Origin: Ruminococcus sp.
GTDB taxonomy: Bacteria; Bacillota; Clostridia; Oscillospirales; Ruminococcaceae
Assembly (NCBI RefSeq): GCF_024692365.1
Contig: NZ_JAILMR010000004.1
Coordinates: 1-54,165, forward strand
Length of the DNA stretch: 54,165 nt
Direction of reading: 5' to 3'
Under the pieces are notes generated by a model. That model was not told the origin of the DNA. It saw only the letters and a list, made by a program, of their open reading frames with translations, and ran no database searches. Both the position numbers and the translations under genes were made by a program. The stretch's first letter is position 1, and every line of letters starts with the position of its first letter. This document shows positions 23,427 through 31,543 of the stretch, piece by piece.

Positions 23427-23568
23427 CTTCGGTTTCCACCGAATAATAATTGATGACCTTGCTGCGATCTTCGGCGGGCGACGGGTTAAATTTCACAAAA
23501 ACGCCGATGACACTTTCGCAAAACTCACCGAACTCGGTGTGATAATAATTCTGAAAGGATTGAACGTT

Positions 23569-23790
23569 ATGAAAAAAGTATACAAACTGATCGACCTGGA
23601 CTGCGCAAACTGCGCCGCTAAGATGGAGAACTCTATCAAGGATCTGCCCGAGGTAGATGACTGCACAGTAAGCTTCCTGACACAGAAAATGACACTTCGC
23701 GTACCCGACGGCACTGATATGGACGCGCTGATGGACAAGGTAGTTAAGCTCTGCAAAAAGGTTGAGCCCGACTGCCAGATCGTACTCTGA
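23569..23790 (+). CDS. Free-standing HMA heavy-metal-binding protein
   Basis: A 73-residue ferredoxin-like HMA domain (MKKVYKLIDLDCANCAAKME) with the metal site CxxC at Cys12 and Cys15 preceded by Asp, as in Zn/Cd/Pb domains (DCxxC). AAAGGA lies about eight bases upstream of this ATG; an earlier in-frame ATG has no good site. It is followed 57 bases later by a P1B ATPase that lacks its own N-terminal HMA domain. The two together look like a CadA/ZntA protein split into two genes. The HMA protein may deliver metal to the pump or regulate it. Confidence 0.9.
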   Translation: MKKVYKLIDLDCANCAAKMENSIKDLPEVDDCTVSFLTQKMTLRVPDGTDMDALMDKVVKLCKKVEPDCQIVL

Positions 23791-23846
23791 TAATATTTTA
23801 CAAGATCAGCATACAGACATAAGTCACCGAAGAAAGAAGAATCATC

Positions 23847-25700
23847 ATGACCAAGAAGCAGAAAAACGTTCTGATAAGGATAATCGTCGCGGGGGTGCTG
23901 CTGGTTGCGGCAGCGCTTCTCCCGCTGGAAGAAAAAAGCCTGCTGAGGCTGGCAGCATTTCTGGTGCCGTATTTTGTGATAGGCTATGATGTGCTGTGGA
24001 AAGCTGTGCGCGGGATAATCCACGGGCAGGTCTTTGATGAAAATTTCCTGATGTGCGTGGCTACCGTGGGAGCGCTTTTTGTCGGCGAATATCCCGAAGC
24101 ATCGGCAGTTATGCTGTTCTATCAGACAGGTGATCTTTTCCAGAGCGTGGCTGTGGGCAAATCGAGAAAATCAATATCCGACCTTATGGATATCTGTCCC
24201 GAATATGCAAACGTTGAAAGGGACGGTCAGCTTGAAGAAGTTGACCCCGAGGAAGTCGAGCTTGACAGCATAATCGTTGTTAAGCCCGGTGAAAAGATAC
24301 CCCTTGACGGCGTTATCATCGAGGGCAGTTCTTCGGTGGATACTGCGGCGCTTACGGGCGAAAGTCTGCCGCGTTCTGTTAAGGCGGGCGATGATGTAAT
24401 AAGCGGCTGTATCAATCAGAGCGGTCTGCTGAAAGTTAAAGTTACCAAGGAATACGAGGATTCCACCGTTACAAAGATACTGGAGTTGGTTGAGAATTCG
24501 GCGACGAAGAAAGCTAAGTCCGAGAATTTCATAACCCGCTTTGCTAGGTATTATACACCATCGGTAGTTATCGCGGCGGCGGTGCTGGCGGTTCTTCCTC
24601 CGCTGATACTTGGCGGCGGCTGGGCTGACTGGATACACCGTGCGCTGATATTCTTAGTTATCTCATGCCCCTGTGCACTGGTCATCTCCGTTCCTCTGAG
24701 CTTTTTCGGAGGAATAGGCGGCGCAAGCAAGCGTGGCATACTGGTAAAGGGCGGAAATTATCTGGAAGCCCTTGCAACTGCCGAAACTGTTGTGTTCGAT
24801 AAGACAGGCACGCTGACGAAGGGCAGTTTTGAGGTAACAAGGATACACACAAATTCTATGAACGAGGATGAACTTCTCGACCTGGCTGCACACGCAGAGA
24901 GTTATTCCGACCACCCGATAGCAAGGTCGGTATGTGCGAAATTCGGCAAGGAAGTCGATCACAGCAGGATATCTTCCGATGAGGAGATTTCGGGACACGG
25001 CATACGTGCAGTGATAGACGGCAGAGAAGTCTACGCGGGCAACAAAAAGCTGATGGAACAGCAAAGCGTAAGCGTACCCGAATGTGGATGTAAAGGCACG
25101 ATGGTTCACGTTGCGGCTGACGGCGGTTATGCGGGACACATCGTTATATCCGACGTTGTAAAGGAGACTTCCGCGGCGGCTATAAAGAGTCTTAAAGAAA
25201 ACGGCGTAAAGCAGACTGTAATGCTTACGGGTGATGCTGAATCAACCGCGCAGGAAGTCGCTGATGCGCTGGGACTTGATAAGGTATATGCTGAACTTCT
25301 GCCTGCTGACAAGGTCGAAAAGGTTGAAGAACTTCTGAAACAAAAGCAGGAGGGTTCTTCGCTTGTATTCGTAGGCGACGGCATAAACGATGCACCTGTT
25401 CTTACACGCGCAGATGTGGGAATAGCCATGGGAAGTCTTGGCAGTGACGCGGCTATCGAAGCGGCTGACATTGTCCTGATGGACGATGACCCCGCGAAGA
25501 TATCCCTTGCAATGAAGATAGCACGCAAGACGGTACGCATAGTCCGCGAGAACATCGTGTTCGCACTTGGGGTGAAAGCATTGGTACTGGTACTGGGTGC
25601 GCTTGGTATCGCAAATATGTGGCTGGCAGTTTTTGCAGACGTTGGTGTATCAGTTATTGCGATACTCAACGCCATGAGGACTATGAAGATACGTTCGTAG
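23847..25700 (+). CDS. P1B-type zinc/cadmium/lead-exporting ATPase
   Basis: A 617-residue pump with the transmembrane metal site Cys274-Pro-Cys276 (SCPCALVISVP), the phosphorylated Asp318 in DKTGTLTKG, the TGES phosphatase loop at 170-173 and the GDGINDAP hinge near 511. The eight-helix P1B topology fits. CPC with no Met/Gln copper signature points to Zn/Cd/Pb (CadA/ZntA group). It starts directly with helix 1 because the HMA domain is a separate upstream gene. The last codons (ACG TTC GTA G region) lie in the first unit of a 20-base minisatellite, so the C-terminus KIRS and stop codon are repeat-derived. Confidence 0.94.
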   Translation: MTKKQKNVLIRIIVAGVLLVAAALLPLEEKSLLRLAAFLVPYFVIGYDVLWKAVRGIIHGQVFDENFLMCVATVGALFVGEYPEASAVMLFYQTGDLFQSVAVGKSRKSISDLMDICPEYANVERDGQLEEVDPEEVELDSIIVVKPGEKIPLDGVIIEGSSSVDTAALTGESLPRSVKAGDDVISGCINQSGLLKVKVTKEYEDSTVTKILELVENSATKKAKSENFITRFARYYTPSVVIAAAVLAVLPPLILGGGWADWIHRALIFLVISCPCALVISVPLSFFGGIGGASKRGILVKGGNYLEALATAETVVFDKTGTLTKGSFEVTRIHTNSMNEDELLDLAAHAESYSDHPIARSVCAKFGKEVDHSRISSDEEISGHGIRAVIDGREVYAGNKKLMEQQSVSVPECGCKGTMVHVAADGGYAGHIVISDVVKETSAAAIKSLKENGVKQTVMLTGDAESTAQEVADALGLDKVYAELLPADKVEKVEELLKQKQEGSSLVFVGDGINDAPVLTRADVGIAMGSLGSDAAIEAADIVLMDDDPAKISLAMKIARKTVRIVRENIVFALGVKALVLVLGALGIANMWLAVFADVGVSVIAILNAMRTMKIRS

Positions 25701-25810
25701 GATTTGGTATGCGTTCGTATGGTTTGGTATACAGTCGTACAGTTTGGTATTTACTCGTATGATTTGGTATACGTTCGTAAAAATTCGTATGCGCTCGCAT
25801 TTTTAGCGGG
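25691..25810. repeat. 20-base minisatellite, copy B
   Basis: Five consecutive 20-base units begin at 25691, 25711, 25731, 25751 and 25771, with a degraded sixth to 25810. Consensus about NCGTTCGTANGRTTTGGTAT. The first unit contains the stop codon of the metal pump gene. The same unit occurs at 20768-20890. Confidence 0.9.
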
Positions 25811-25886
25811 CGCATATTTTGTGAAATGCAGATATATCGGAGTTTCACGGCTGTAAAAAATTTTTCTGAAAAAACTTTTCCTTTTT

Positions 25887-25915
25887 TGCAACCTTTTGGC
25901 ACCCTCAAACGTGTT
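25887..25915 (+). promoter_or_regulatory. ECF-type autoregulated promoter
   Basis: TGCAACC (25887-25893), a 16-base gap and CGTGTT (25910-25915) match the -35 AAC and -10 CGT pattern of extracytoplasmic-function sigma promoters rather than sigma-A. It lies about 50 bases before the ECF sigma gene, as expected if the sigma factor drives its own operon. Confidence 0.7.
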
Positions 25916-25962
25916 ATTGCTGAAAGGACCTTTCAGAGAGAAAAAACTAAGGAGACACCCGA

Positions 25963-26442
25963 ATGAGACTGAGAGCAGAAGAAGCCTACCGCAGATTCGC
26001 GGACAATGCCTTTGCGGCGGCATTCAGTATATGCCGCGACAAGACTGACGCAGACGATGCGGTACACGACACTTTTATCAAGTACATATCCAAAAATATG
26101 GACTACAATGATGAAGAGCATATAAAAGCGTGGCTTCTGCGTACTGCTATCAACCGCGCAAAAGATTTCACACGCTCGTTCGCAAGAAAGAATTCCGTCC
26201 CGTGGGAGGACTATATGGACGAGCTGGAATTCGCCGCACCCGAGGACAGCGAACTATTTGAGGCAGTGATGAAGCTTCCCGACAAATATCGTATAGTTAT
26301 ACACTTGTTTTACTACGAGGAACAGAGCATCACAGAGATATCAAAAACACTGAAACGGCGAGAGGGCACGGTAAAAAGTCAGCTCAGCAGAGGGCGGGCT
26401 CTGTTGAAAGAAATGTTGACGGAGGAATGGAACAATGACTAA
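25963..26442 (+). CDS. ECF-type RNA polymerase sigma factor
   Basis: A 159-residue sigma-70 family protein with region 2 (about 8-68: FAAAFSICRDKTDADDAVHD ... WLLRTAINRAKD) and region 4 (about 100-150: LPDKYRIVIHLFYYEEQSIT, then a helix-turn-helix ending VKSQLSRGRALL). The region-3 linker is short, typical of ECF factors. AAGGAG precedes the ATG. Its stop overlaps the next gene, an anti-sigma-like membrane protein, by eight bases. An ECF-type promoter lies directly upstream. The inducing stress is unknown. Confidence 0.93.
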   Translation: MRLRAEEAYRRFADNAFAAAFSICRDKTDADDAVHDTFIKYISKNMDYNDEEHIKAWLLRTAINRAKDFTRSFARKNSVPWEDYMDELEFAAPEDSELFEAVMKLPDKYRIVIHLFYYEEQSITEISKTLKRREGTVKSQLSRGRALLKEMLTEEWNND

Positions 26443-27022
26443 CAAGGAAAAATATCAGCGGACATTTTCAGTGCTTCACGCCTCCGAATTTGATTTGGAG
26501 GAAACAGCAATGAACAAGAGAAAAGGTATCAGAATTTCAAAGAGAATAACAGCAGTTTGTGCAGCAGCAGCTATCGTGGCAGCAATGAGCGTAGGCGCTT
26601 ATGCGACAGATATCGGCGGTATACAGAAGAAAGTGAATATATGGCTCCACGGCGAACAGACCGAAGCTGTTGTGGATATAAAGCAAAGTGAGGATATAAC
26701 TGAATACGAGCTGAAATACACCGATGAGAGCGGCGAGGAAAAGGAGATACACGGCGGCGGTGTGGCTATGGACGGCTTTGGCAGACAGAGAGCCCTCACC
26801 GAGGAGGAGCTGATGGAGCATATCGGCAGCGCTCAGCCTACTTTAGATCACGGTGACGACGGTTCTGTCTGGGTTTACTACAAGGACTACAAGGAAAATA
26901 TCACCGATAAGCTCGACGAAAACGGCTGCGGCGAATGCGAGATCGAATTCGATGATGCGATCATCTACGTTAATATCGATCCTAACGGCGACGAAACTGT
27001 AAGCCTTACACCAATTGAATAA
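26435..27022 (+). CDS. Anti-sigma-factor-like single-pass membrane protein
   Basis: A 195-residue protein with a short cytoplasmic part (1-36, containing FSVLHASEFDLEE), one transmembrane helix at about 37-58 (RITAVCAAAAIVAAMSVGAY) and an acidic extracytoplasmic domain of about 135 residues with a CGEC pair near 167. Size, topology and overlap with the ECF sigma gene mark it as the probable membrane anti-sigma factor that holds the sigma factor until an outside signal arrives. The outside domain has no recognised family. GGAGG lies inside the sigma gene end. Confidence 0.78.
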   Translation: MTNKEKYQRTFSVLHASEFDLEETAMNKRKGIRISKRITAVCAAAAIVAAMSVGAYATDIGGIQKKVNIWLHGEQTEAVVDIKQSEDITEYELKYTDESGEEKEIHGGGVAMDGFGRQRALTEEELMEHIGSAQPTLDHGDDGSVWVYYKDYKENITDKLDENGCGECEIEFDDAIIYVNIDPNGDETVSLTPIE

Positions 27023-27033
27023 ATGATACGAAA

Positions 27034-27072
27034 ACAGCGCCCGCATCCTGGTGATGCGAGCGCTGTGTTATT
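27034..27072. terminator. Bidirectional terminator between anti-sigma gene and carB
   Basis: ACAGCGC plus CGCATC pairs with GATGCG plus GCGCTGT over 27034-27066, interrupted by one unpaired base per arm; T-rich sequence follows on both strands. Confidence 0.8.
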
Positions 27073-27077
27073 TTATA

Positions 27078-30000
27078 TTACTCTGTGATATCAGCGTGGT
27101 GAGCCTGGAGAGACTTAACGCCGAAGTGAGTGTTCTGCTTGATAGCCTTTATGCCCTCAGCACTTGCCTTTGCAGCAGCCATTGTGGTGATGTAAGGTAT
27201 GCGGTGCTTGATAGCATTCTTTCTGATATAGCTGTCATCGTGAACACTGGTCTTGCCTGCGGGAGTGTTGATTATCAGCTGGATCTCGCCGTTTGCGATC
27301 TCGTCAGCGATGTTGGGTCTGCCTTCGTAGATCTTGAAGATCTTCTTTGCGGGGATACCTGCTTCAACGATCATATCGTAGGTCTTGCCTGTTGCCAGTA
27401 TCTTGAATCCAAGATCGTTGAATGCCTTTGCGATCTCAACCAGCTCGGGCTTATCTCTGTCGCATACGCTGAGAAGAACTGTGCCCTCCTTGGGGAGTGC
27501 GGTCTTGGTAGCTTCCTGAGCCTTGTAGTAAGCCTCGCCGAAGCTGGGTGAGATACCCAGAACTTCACCTGTTGATCTCATCTCAGGTCCGAGAACGGGG
27601 TCAACTTCCTGGAACATATTGAATGGGAATACAGCTTCCTTAACGCCGTAGTGACCTATCTTCTTGTCCTTCAGCTGAGGTACGGGAGAAGCATTGCCTG
27701 TCAGAGGTGCAGTGATTATCTCGGTAGCTATCTTTACCATGTTGATAGAGCATACCTTTGATACCAGCGGAACTGTTCTCGATGCACGGGGGTTAGCTTC
27801 CAGAACGTATACAGTGTCGCCCTCGATAGCGTACTGCATATTCATCAGACCCTTAACGTTCATCTCAACAGCTATCTTCTTGGTGTATTCCTTGATGGTA
27901 GCTACCTGCTTTTCGCTCAGGTTCTTGGAAGGCAGTATGCAAGCGGAGTCACCGGAGTGTACGCCTGCAAGCTCGATGTGTTCCATAACAGCGGGAACAA
28001 AGCAGTTCTCACCATCGGATATAGCATCAGCCTCGCACTCTGTTGCGTGGTTGAGGAAACGGTCGATAAGTATAGGTCTGTCGGGAGTTACGCCAACCGC
28101 AGCAGACATATAAACTCTCATCATCTCGTCATCGTGAACTATCTCCATTCCACGACCGCCCAGTACGTAGGAAGGTCTAACCATTACAGGATAGCCGATG
28201 CGGTTAGCTATTTCCAGAGCTTCATCAACATTTACAGCCATGCCTGCTTCGGGCATCGGGATACCCAGCTTGTCCATCATTGCACGGAAGTGATCTCTGT
28301 CCTCAGCAAGGTCGATGGTCTCGGGAGTTGTACCCAGTATGTTTACGCCGTACTTTTTCAGGTCGTTAGCCAGGTTCAGAGGAGTCTGTCCGCCGAACTG
28401 TGCGATAACGCCCACAGGCTTCTCCTTATCGTGGATAGCCAGAACGTCCTCAAGAGTAAGAGGCTCGAAGTACAGCTTATCGGAAGTATCATAGTCGGTA
28501 GAAACAGTCTCGGGGTTGCAGTTTACGATTATAGACTCAAAGCCCAGCTTTTTCAGTGCCAGTGCAGCGTGAACGCAGCAGTAGTCGAATTCGATACCCT
28601 GACCGATACGGTTAGGACCGCCGCCCAGTATCATGATCTTAGGCTTGTCAGTATTAACAGGGCTGTTATCCTCATCGAGGTGGTAGGTGGAGTAGTAGTA
28701 TGCTGCATCCTTGGTGCCGCTTACGTGTACGCCCTCCCAAGCTTCCTTGATACCGAAGCCGATGCGGGCATTTCTTATCTCCTCCTCGGTAACTTCCAGC
28801 AGTGTGGATAGATATCTGTCAGAGAAACCGTCCAGCTTAGCCTGCTTCAGAACAGCCTCAGCAGGAACAGCGCCCTTGTTTTTCAGCAGAGCTTCTTCCT
28901 CGTCAACAAGTTCCTTCATCTGCTCGAGGAACCAGTGCTTGATCTTGGTCAGCTGCCAAATCTCATCTATTGTAGCACCCTTGCGGAGAGCTTCGTACAT
29001 AACGAACTGTCTCTCGCTGGTGGGATAACGCAGTTTTTCAAGGAGTTCTTCCTTGGAAAGGTCGTGGAAGTTCTTAGCAAAGCCCAGACCGTATCTGCCT
29101 GTTTCCAGAGAACGGATAGCCTTCTGGAAAGCTTCCTTGTAGGTCTTGCCGATGCTCATGACCTCGCCGACAGCTCTCATCTGAGTGCCCAGCTTGTCCT
29201 CAGCGCCCTTGAACTTCTCGAATGCCCATCTTGCGAACTTGATAACTACATAGTCGCCGTCGGGAACATACTTATCAAGAGTACCATACTTGCCGCAGGG
29301 TATCTCATCAAGAGTAAGACCACAAGCCAGCATAGCGGATACCAGTGCTATGGGGAAGCCTGTTGCCTTGGAAGCCAGTGCGGAAGAACGTGATGTTCTG
29401 GGATTGATCTCGATAACAACTATTCTGCCGTCCTCGGGGTTTCTTGCGAACTGGCAGTTGCAGCCGCCGATAACTTCGATAGACTCGATTATACGGTAAG
29501 ACATATCCTGTAGTTCTTTCTGAACGTCCTCGGGGATAGTCAGCATAGGTGCGGAACAGAAGGAGTCACCTGTGTGTACGCCGATGGGGTCGATATTCTC
29601 GATGAAACATACGGTTATCTTGTTGTTGTTAGCATCTCTAACTACCTCAAGTTCAAGCTCTTCCCAGCCGAAGATACATTCTTCAACAAGCACCTGACCA
29701 ACTAGAGAAGCCTGAAGACCTCTTGCGCATACAACTTTGAGTTCATCAACGTTGTATACCATACCGCCGCCTGCGCCGCCCATGGTGTAAGCAGGACGAA
29801 GAACTACGGGGTATTTCAGCTCCTCAGCTATCTTTACAGCCTCGTCAACGGAATAAGCCACCTGGCTCTTGGGCATACCGATGCCCAGCTCGTTCATGGC
29901 GTTCTTGAACTCAATTCTGTCCTCGCCGCGCTCGATAGCATCTACCTGAACGCCGATGACCTGTACGCCGTACTTTTTCAGTACGCCCGCCTTGTCAAGC

Positions 30001-30302
30001 TCCGAACAGAGGTTAAGACCCGACTGACCGCCAAGATTAGGCAGAAGCGCATCGGGGCGCTCCTTATCGATTATCTGGGTGAGCCTGTCGAGATTGAGGG
30101 GCTCGATATAGGTGATATCGGCAACATCGGGGTCTGTCATGATGGTAGCTGGGTTTGAATTGACCAGCACTATCTCATAACCCAGGTTTCTCAGTGCCTT
30201 ACAAGCCTGAGTACCCGAGTAGTCAAACTCACAAGCCTGACCTATTATAATAGGACCGGAACCGATGATCATTATCTTGTTGATATCCTGTTTCTTTGGC
30301 AT
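27078..30302 (-). CDS. carB: Carbamoyl-phosphate synthase large subunit
   Basis: A 1074-residue protein, the normal length for CarB. The two homologous synthetase halves each carry an ATP-grasp domain: the first half starts at MIIGSGPIIIGQACEFDYSG, the second near residue 556 (MILGGGPNRIGQGIEFDYCC), and the C-terminal ~140 residues are the allosteric MGS-like domain (LSVCDRDKPELVEIAKAF). It makes carbamoyl phosphate from bicarbonate, ammonia and two ATP for arginine and pyrimidine synthesis, normally with the glutaminase CarA. No carA is adjacent, so the small subunit must be encoded elsewhere. TAGGAG precedes the ATG. Single gene with its own promoter. Confidence 0.98.
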   Translation of the reverse strand: MPKKQDINKIMIIGSGPIIIGQACEFDYSGTQACKALRNLGYEIVLVNSNPATIMTDPDVADITYIEPLNLDRLTQIIDKERPDALLPNLGGQSGLNLCSELDKAGVLKKYGVQVIGVQVDAIERGEDRIEFKNAMNELGIGMPKSQVAYSVDEAVKIAEELKYPVVLRPAYTMGGAGGGMVYNVDELKVVCARGLQASLVGQVLVEECIFGWEELELEVVRDANNNKITVCFIENIDPIGVHTGDSFCSAPMLTIPEDVQKELQDMSYRIIESIEVIGGCNCQFARNPEDGRIVVIEINPRTSRSSALASKATGFPIALVSAMLACGLTLDEIPCGKYGTLDKYVPDGDYVVIKFARWAFEKFKGAEDKLGTQMRAVGEVMSIGKTYKEAFQKAIRSLETGRYGLGFAKNFHDLSKEELLEKLRYPTSERQFVMYEALRKGATIDEIWQLTKIKHWFLEQMKELVDEEEALLKNKGAVPAEAVLKQAKLDGFSDRYLSTLLEVTEEEIRNARIGFGIKEAWEGVHVSGTKDAAYYYSTYHLDEDNSPVNTDKPKIMILGGGPNRIGQGIEFDYCCVHAALALKKLGFESIIVNCNPETVSTDYDTSDKLYFEPLTLEDVLAIHDKEKPVGVIAQFGGQTPLNLANDLKKYGVNILGTTPETIDLAEDRDHFRAMMDKLGIPMPEAGMAVNVDEALEIANRIGYPVMVRPSYVLGGRGMEIVHDDEMMRVYMSAAVGVTPDRPILIDRFLNHATECEADAISDGENCFVPAVMEHIELAGVHSGDSACILPSKNLSEKQVATIKEYTKKIAVEMNVKGLMNMQYAIEGDTVYVLEANPRASRTVPLVSKVCSINMVKIATEIITAPLTGNASPVPQLKDKKIGHYGVKEAVFPFNMFQEVDPVLGPEMRSTGEVLGISPSFGEAYYKAQEATKTALPKEGTVLLSVCDRDKPELVEIAKAFNDLGFKILATGKTYDMIVEAGIPAKKIFKIYEGRPNIADEIANGEIQLIINTPAGKTSVHDDSYIRKNAIKHRIPYITTMAAAKASAEGIKAIKQNTHFGVKSLQAHHADITE

Positions 30303-30380
30303 ACTAAACTCCTATCCCGCACTATGATGTGCGTAAAATTTTTTCTTATAAAAACTTCTCTTAAAAAATCCCTAACGTAT

Positions 30381-30409
30381 ATCATAACATACTTCCGCAT
30401 AAAATGCAA
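30381..30409 (-). promoter_or_regulatory. Promoter of carB
   Basis: On the minus strand TTGCAT (30404-30409), a 17-base spacer and TATGAT (30381-30386), about 80 bases before the start codon. No PyrR- or arginine-type leader is recognisable. Confidence 0.6.
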
Positions 30410-30424
30410 GACCAAAATCTTAAT

Positions 30425-30680
30425 AATTCATAATTCACAATTCATAATTCATAATTATTTGGCATAGGACTGACTATCGTTTTTCTTATCCGATGTTTGT
30501 GCTCACGCACAGAAAATCCATCAGAGTATTTTCTGAATATTTTTCAATTTATGCAGTATATAACGTCCGCTTATCAAAAAAACAAGGCATAAAAAGAGCG
30601 CCCACATCAAAAAGAAATGAGCGCACAAAACTTACGTCCTCTGCCAACAATTATGAATTATGCATTATGAATTATGAATT
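30425..30680. mobile_element. 256-base MITE-like element with ~45-base terminal inverted repeats
   Basis: The left end (30425-30470) consists of AATTCATAATTCA-type units leading to TTGGCATAGGAC; the right end (30636-30680) is its reverse complement with a few changes (GTCCTCTGCCAACAATTATG...). The interior has no gene. The right repeat overlaps the stop codon of the TetR gene. It fills most of the carB-tetR gap (30303-30671). Length, symmetry and lack of coding capacity fit a non-autonomous insertion element; no target duplication was confirmed. Confidence 0.7.
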
Positions 30681-31283
30681 AGACCCGGTGTGGTGGTTGA
30701 TGATATCATTGACACTGCGGTAAACATAGGGTTTCAGCTTTTCAAGGCTGACGGGCTCGCCGTAGAGTATAGCCGAATGACAGGCGGAGCTTACAAGCTC
30801 AACTATCATGAACAGCATTATCTCGGGTTCTTCAATGCTGTCAGGTGCGTCCGCAAGGATAGCATCGTATACCGAACGGAGATCCATATCGTCACCCTTT
30901 GAGGGCGAAGTAACCGCGTGCTTGAAAACGCCCCAGCTCAGGTTCTTCGCGATAAATGCAACCATCGGCGGATTGCCCGAAAGCTGATCGAGGATATTGT
31001 CGATAACGTATATCATCTTCTCGTTGAAGGTCATTTCCTTTTTCTCGGCTTCAAGGGCTTCAAGAGCGTTTTTGAAAAGTTTGGAGGACTGATGTGCCAC
31101 CAGCCTGTTTTTAAGATCGTACTTGTCCTTGAAATAAAGGTAGAAAGTGCCCTTTGCAACGCCCGCACTTTTGGCTATATCCGATACCGAGGTCTTGCTG
31201 ACACCGTTTGTGGTGAACAGCTTGTACGCCGTAGCAAGGAGAGAATCTTCCTTGGCTTTTTTGTTTATATCAAGTTTACCCAT
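30672..31283 (-). CDS. TetR-family repressor of the MMPL operon
   Basis: A 203-residue repressor starting MGKLDINKKAKEDSLLATAY; this ATG has GGAGG eight bases before it, whereas the longer in-frame start has none. The helix-turn-helix (TSVSDIAKSAGVAKGTFYLY) occupies about residues 30-52, and the ligand-binding helical domain follows. It is divergent from the MMPL transporter gene. Five 13-base TGACxxxxxGTCA-type palindromes lie between the two genes and cover both promoters. The last codons (N, S, stop) fall inside a MITE terminal repeat, so the natural C-terminus may have been altered by that insertion. Confidence 0.9.
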   Translation of the reverse strand: MGKLDINKKAKEDSLLATAYKLFTTNGVSKTSVSDIAKSAGVAKGTFYLYFKDKYDLKNRLVAHQSSKLFKNALEALEAEKKEMTFNEKMIYVIDNILDQLSGNPPMVAFIAKNLSWGVFKHAVTSPSKGDDMDLRSVYDAILADAPDSIEEPEIMLFMIVELVSSACHSAILYGEPVSLEKLKPYVYRSVNDIINHHTGSNS

Positions 31284-31341
31284 TTTACAATCCTCCGTTT
31301 TTACAGCCGTGCTTTCATAAATAATATGGGGTACAATTTTT

Positions 31342-31370
31342 ATTATATGATATTTAGAAATTTTTGTCAA
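31342..31370 (-). promoter_or_regulatory. tetR promoter with overlapping operator
   Basis: On the minus strand TTGACA (31365-31370), a 17-base spacer and TATAAT (31342-31347). A degraded operator, TGTCAATAGGTCA (31365-31377), overlaps the -35 box. Confidence 0.8.
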
Positions 31371-31397
31371 TAGGTCAAAATAAACAGCATTGATAAA

Positions 31398-31515
31398 TGA
31401 CCAGCAGTCATTTTGTTGATATCTACAAAATTATGACCAGAGGTCATTTCAGCTATTGACCATTGGTCATTTTAGTGCTATACTTGCATATGATAGAAGA
31501 AATGACTGAGAGTCA
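31398..31515. promoter_or_regulatory. Array of four TetR operators
   Basis: TGACCAGCAGTCA (31398-31410), TGACCAGAGGTCA (31434-31446), TGACCATTGGTCA (31457-31469) and TGACTGAGAGTCA (31503-31515) share TGAC-N5-GTCA. The third overlaps the MMPL -35 box and the fourth lies just downstream of its start point. Confidence 0.85.
31456..31484 (+). promoter_or_regulatory. Promoter of the MMPL-heptad protein operon
   Basis: TTGACC (31456-31461), a 17-base spacer and TATACT (31479-31484), overlapped by the third operator and so repressible by the divergent TetR protein. Confidence 0.8.
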
Positions 31516-31543
31516 TTAAATTAGCAAAGAAAGGAACGGTAGT

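Noticed and set aside
23427..23568. Possible extra small gene between the methyltransferase and the HMA gene
   Set aside because: An open stretch exists, but it has no ribosome site; only a CACCGA/TCGGTG palindrome (23527-23540) stands out.
20768..25810. CRISPR array as an explanation of the 20-base repeats
   Set aside because: Units are contiguous and have no unique spacers; no cas genes are present.
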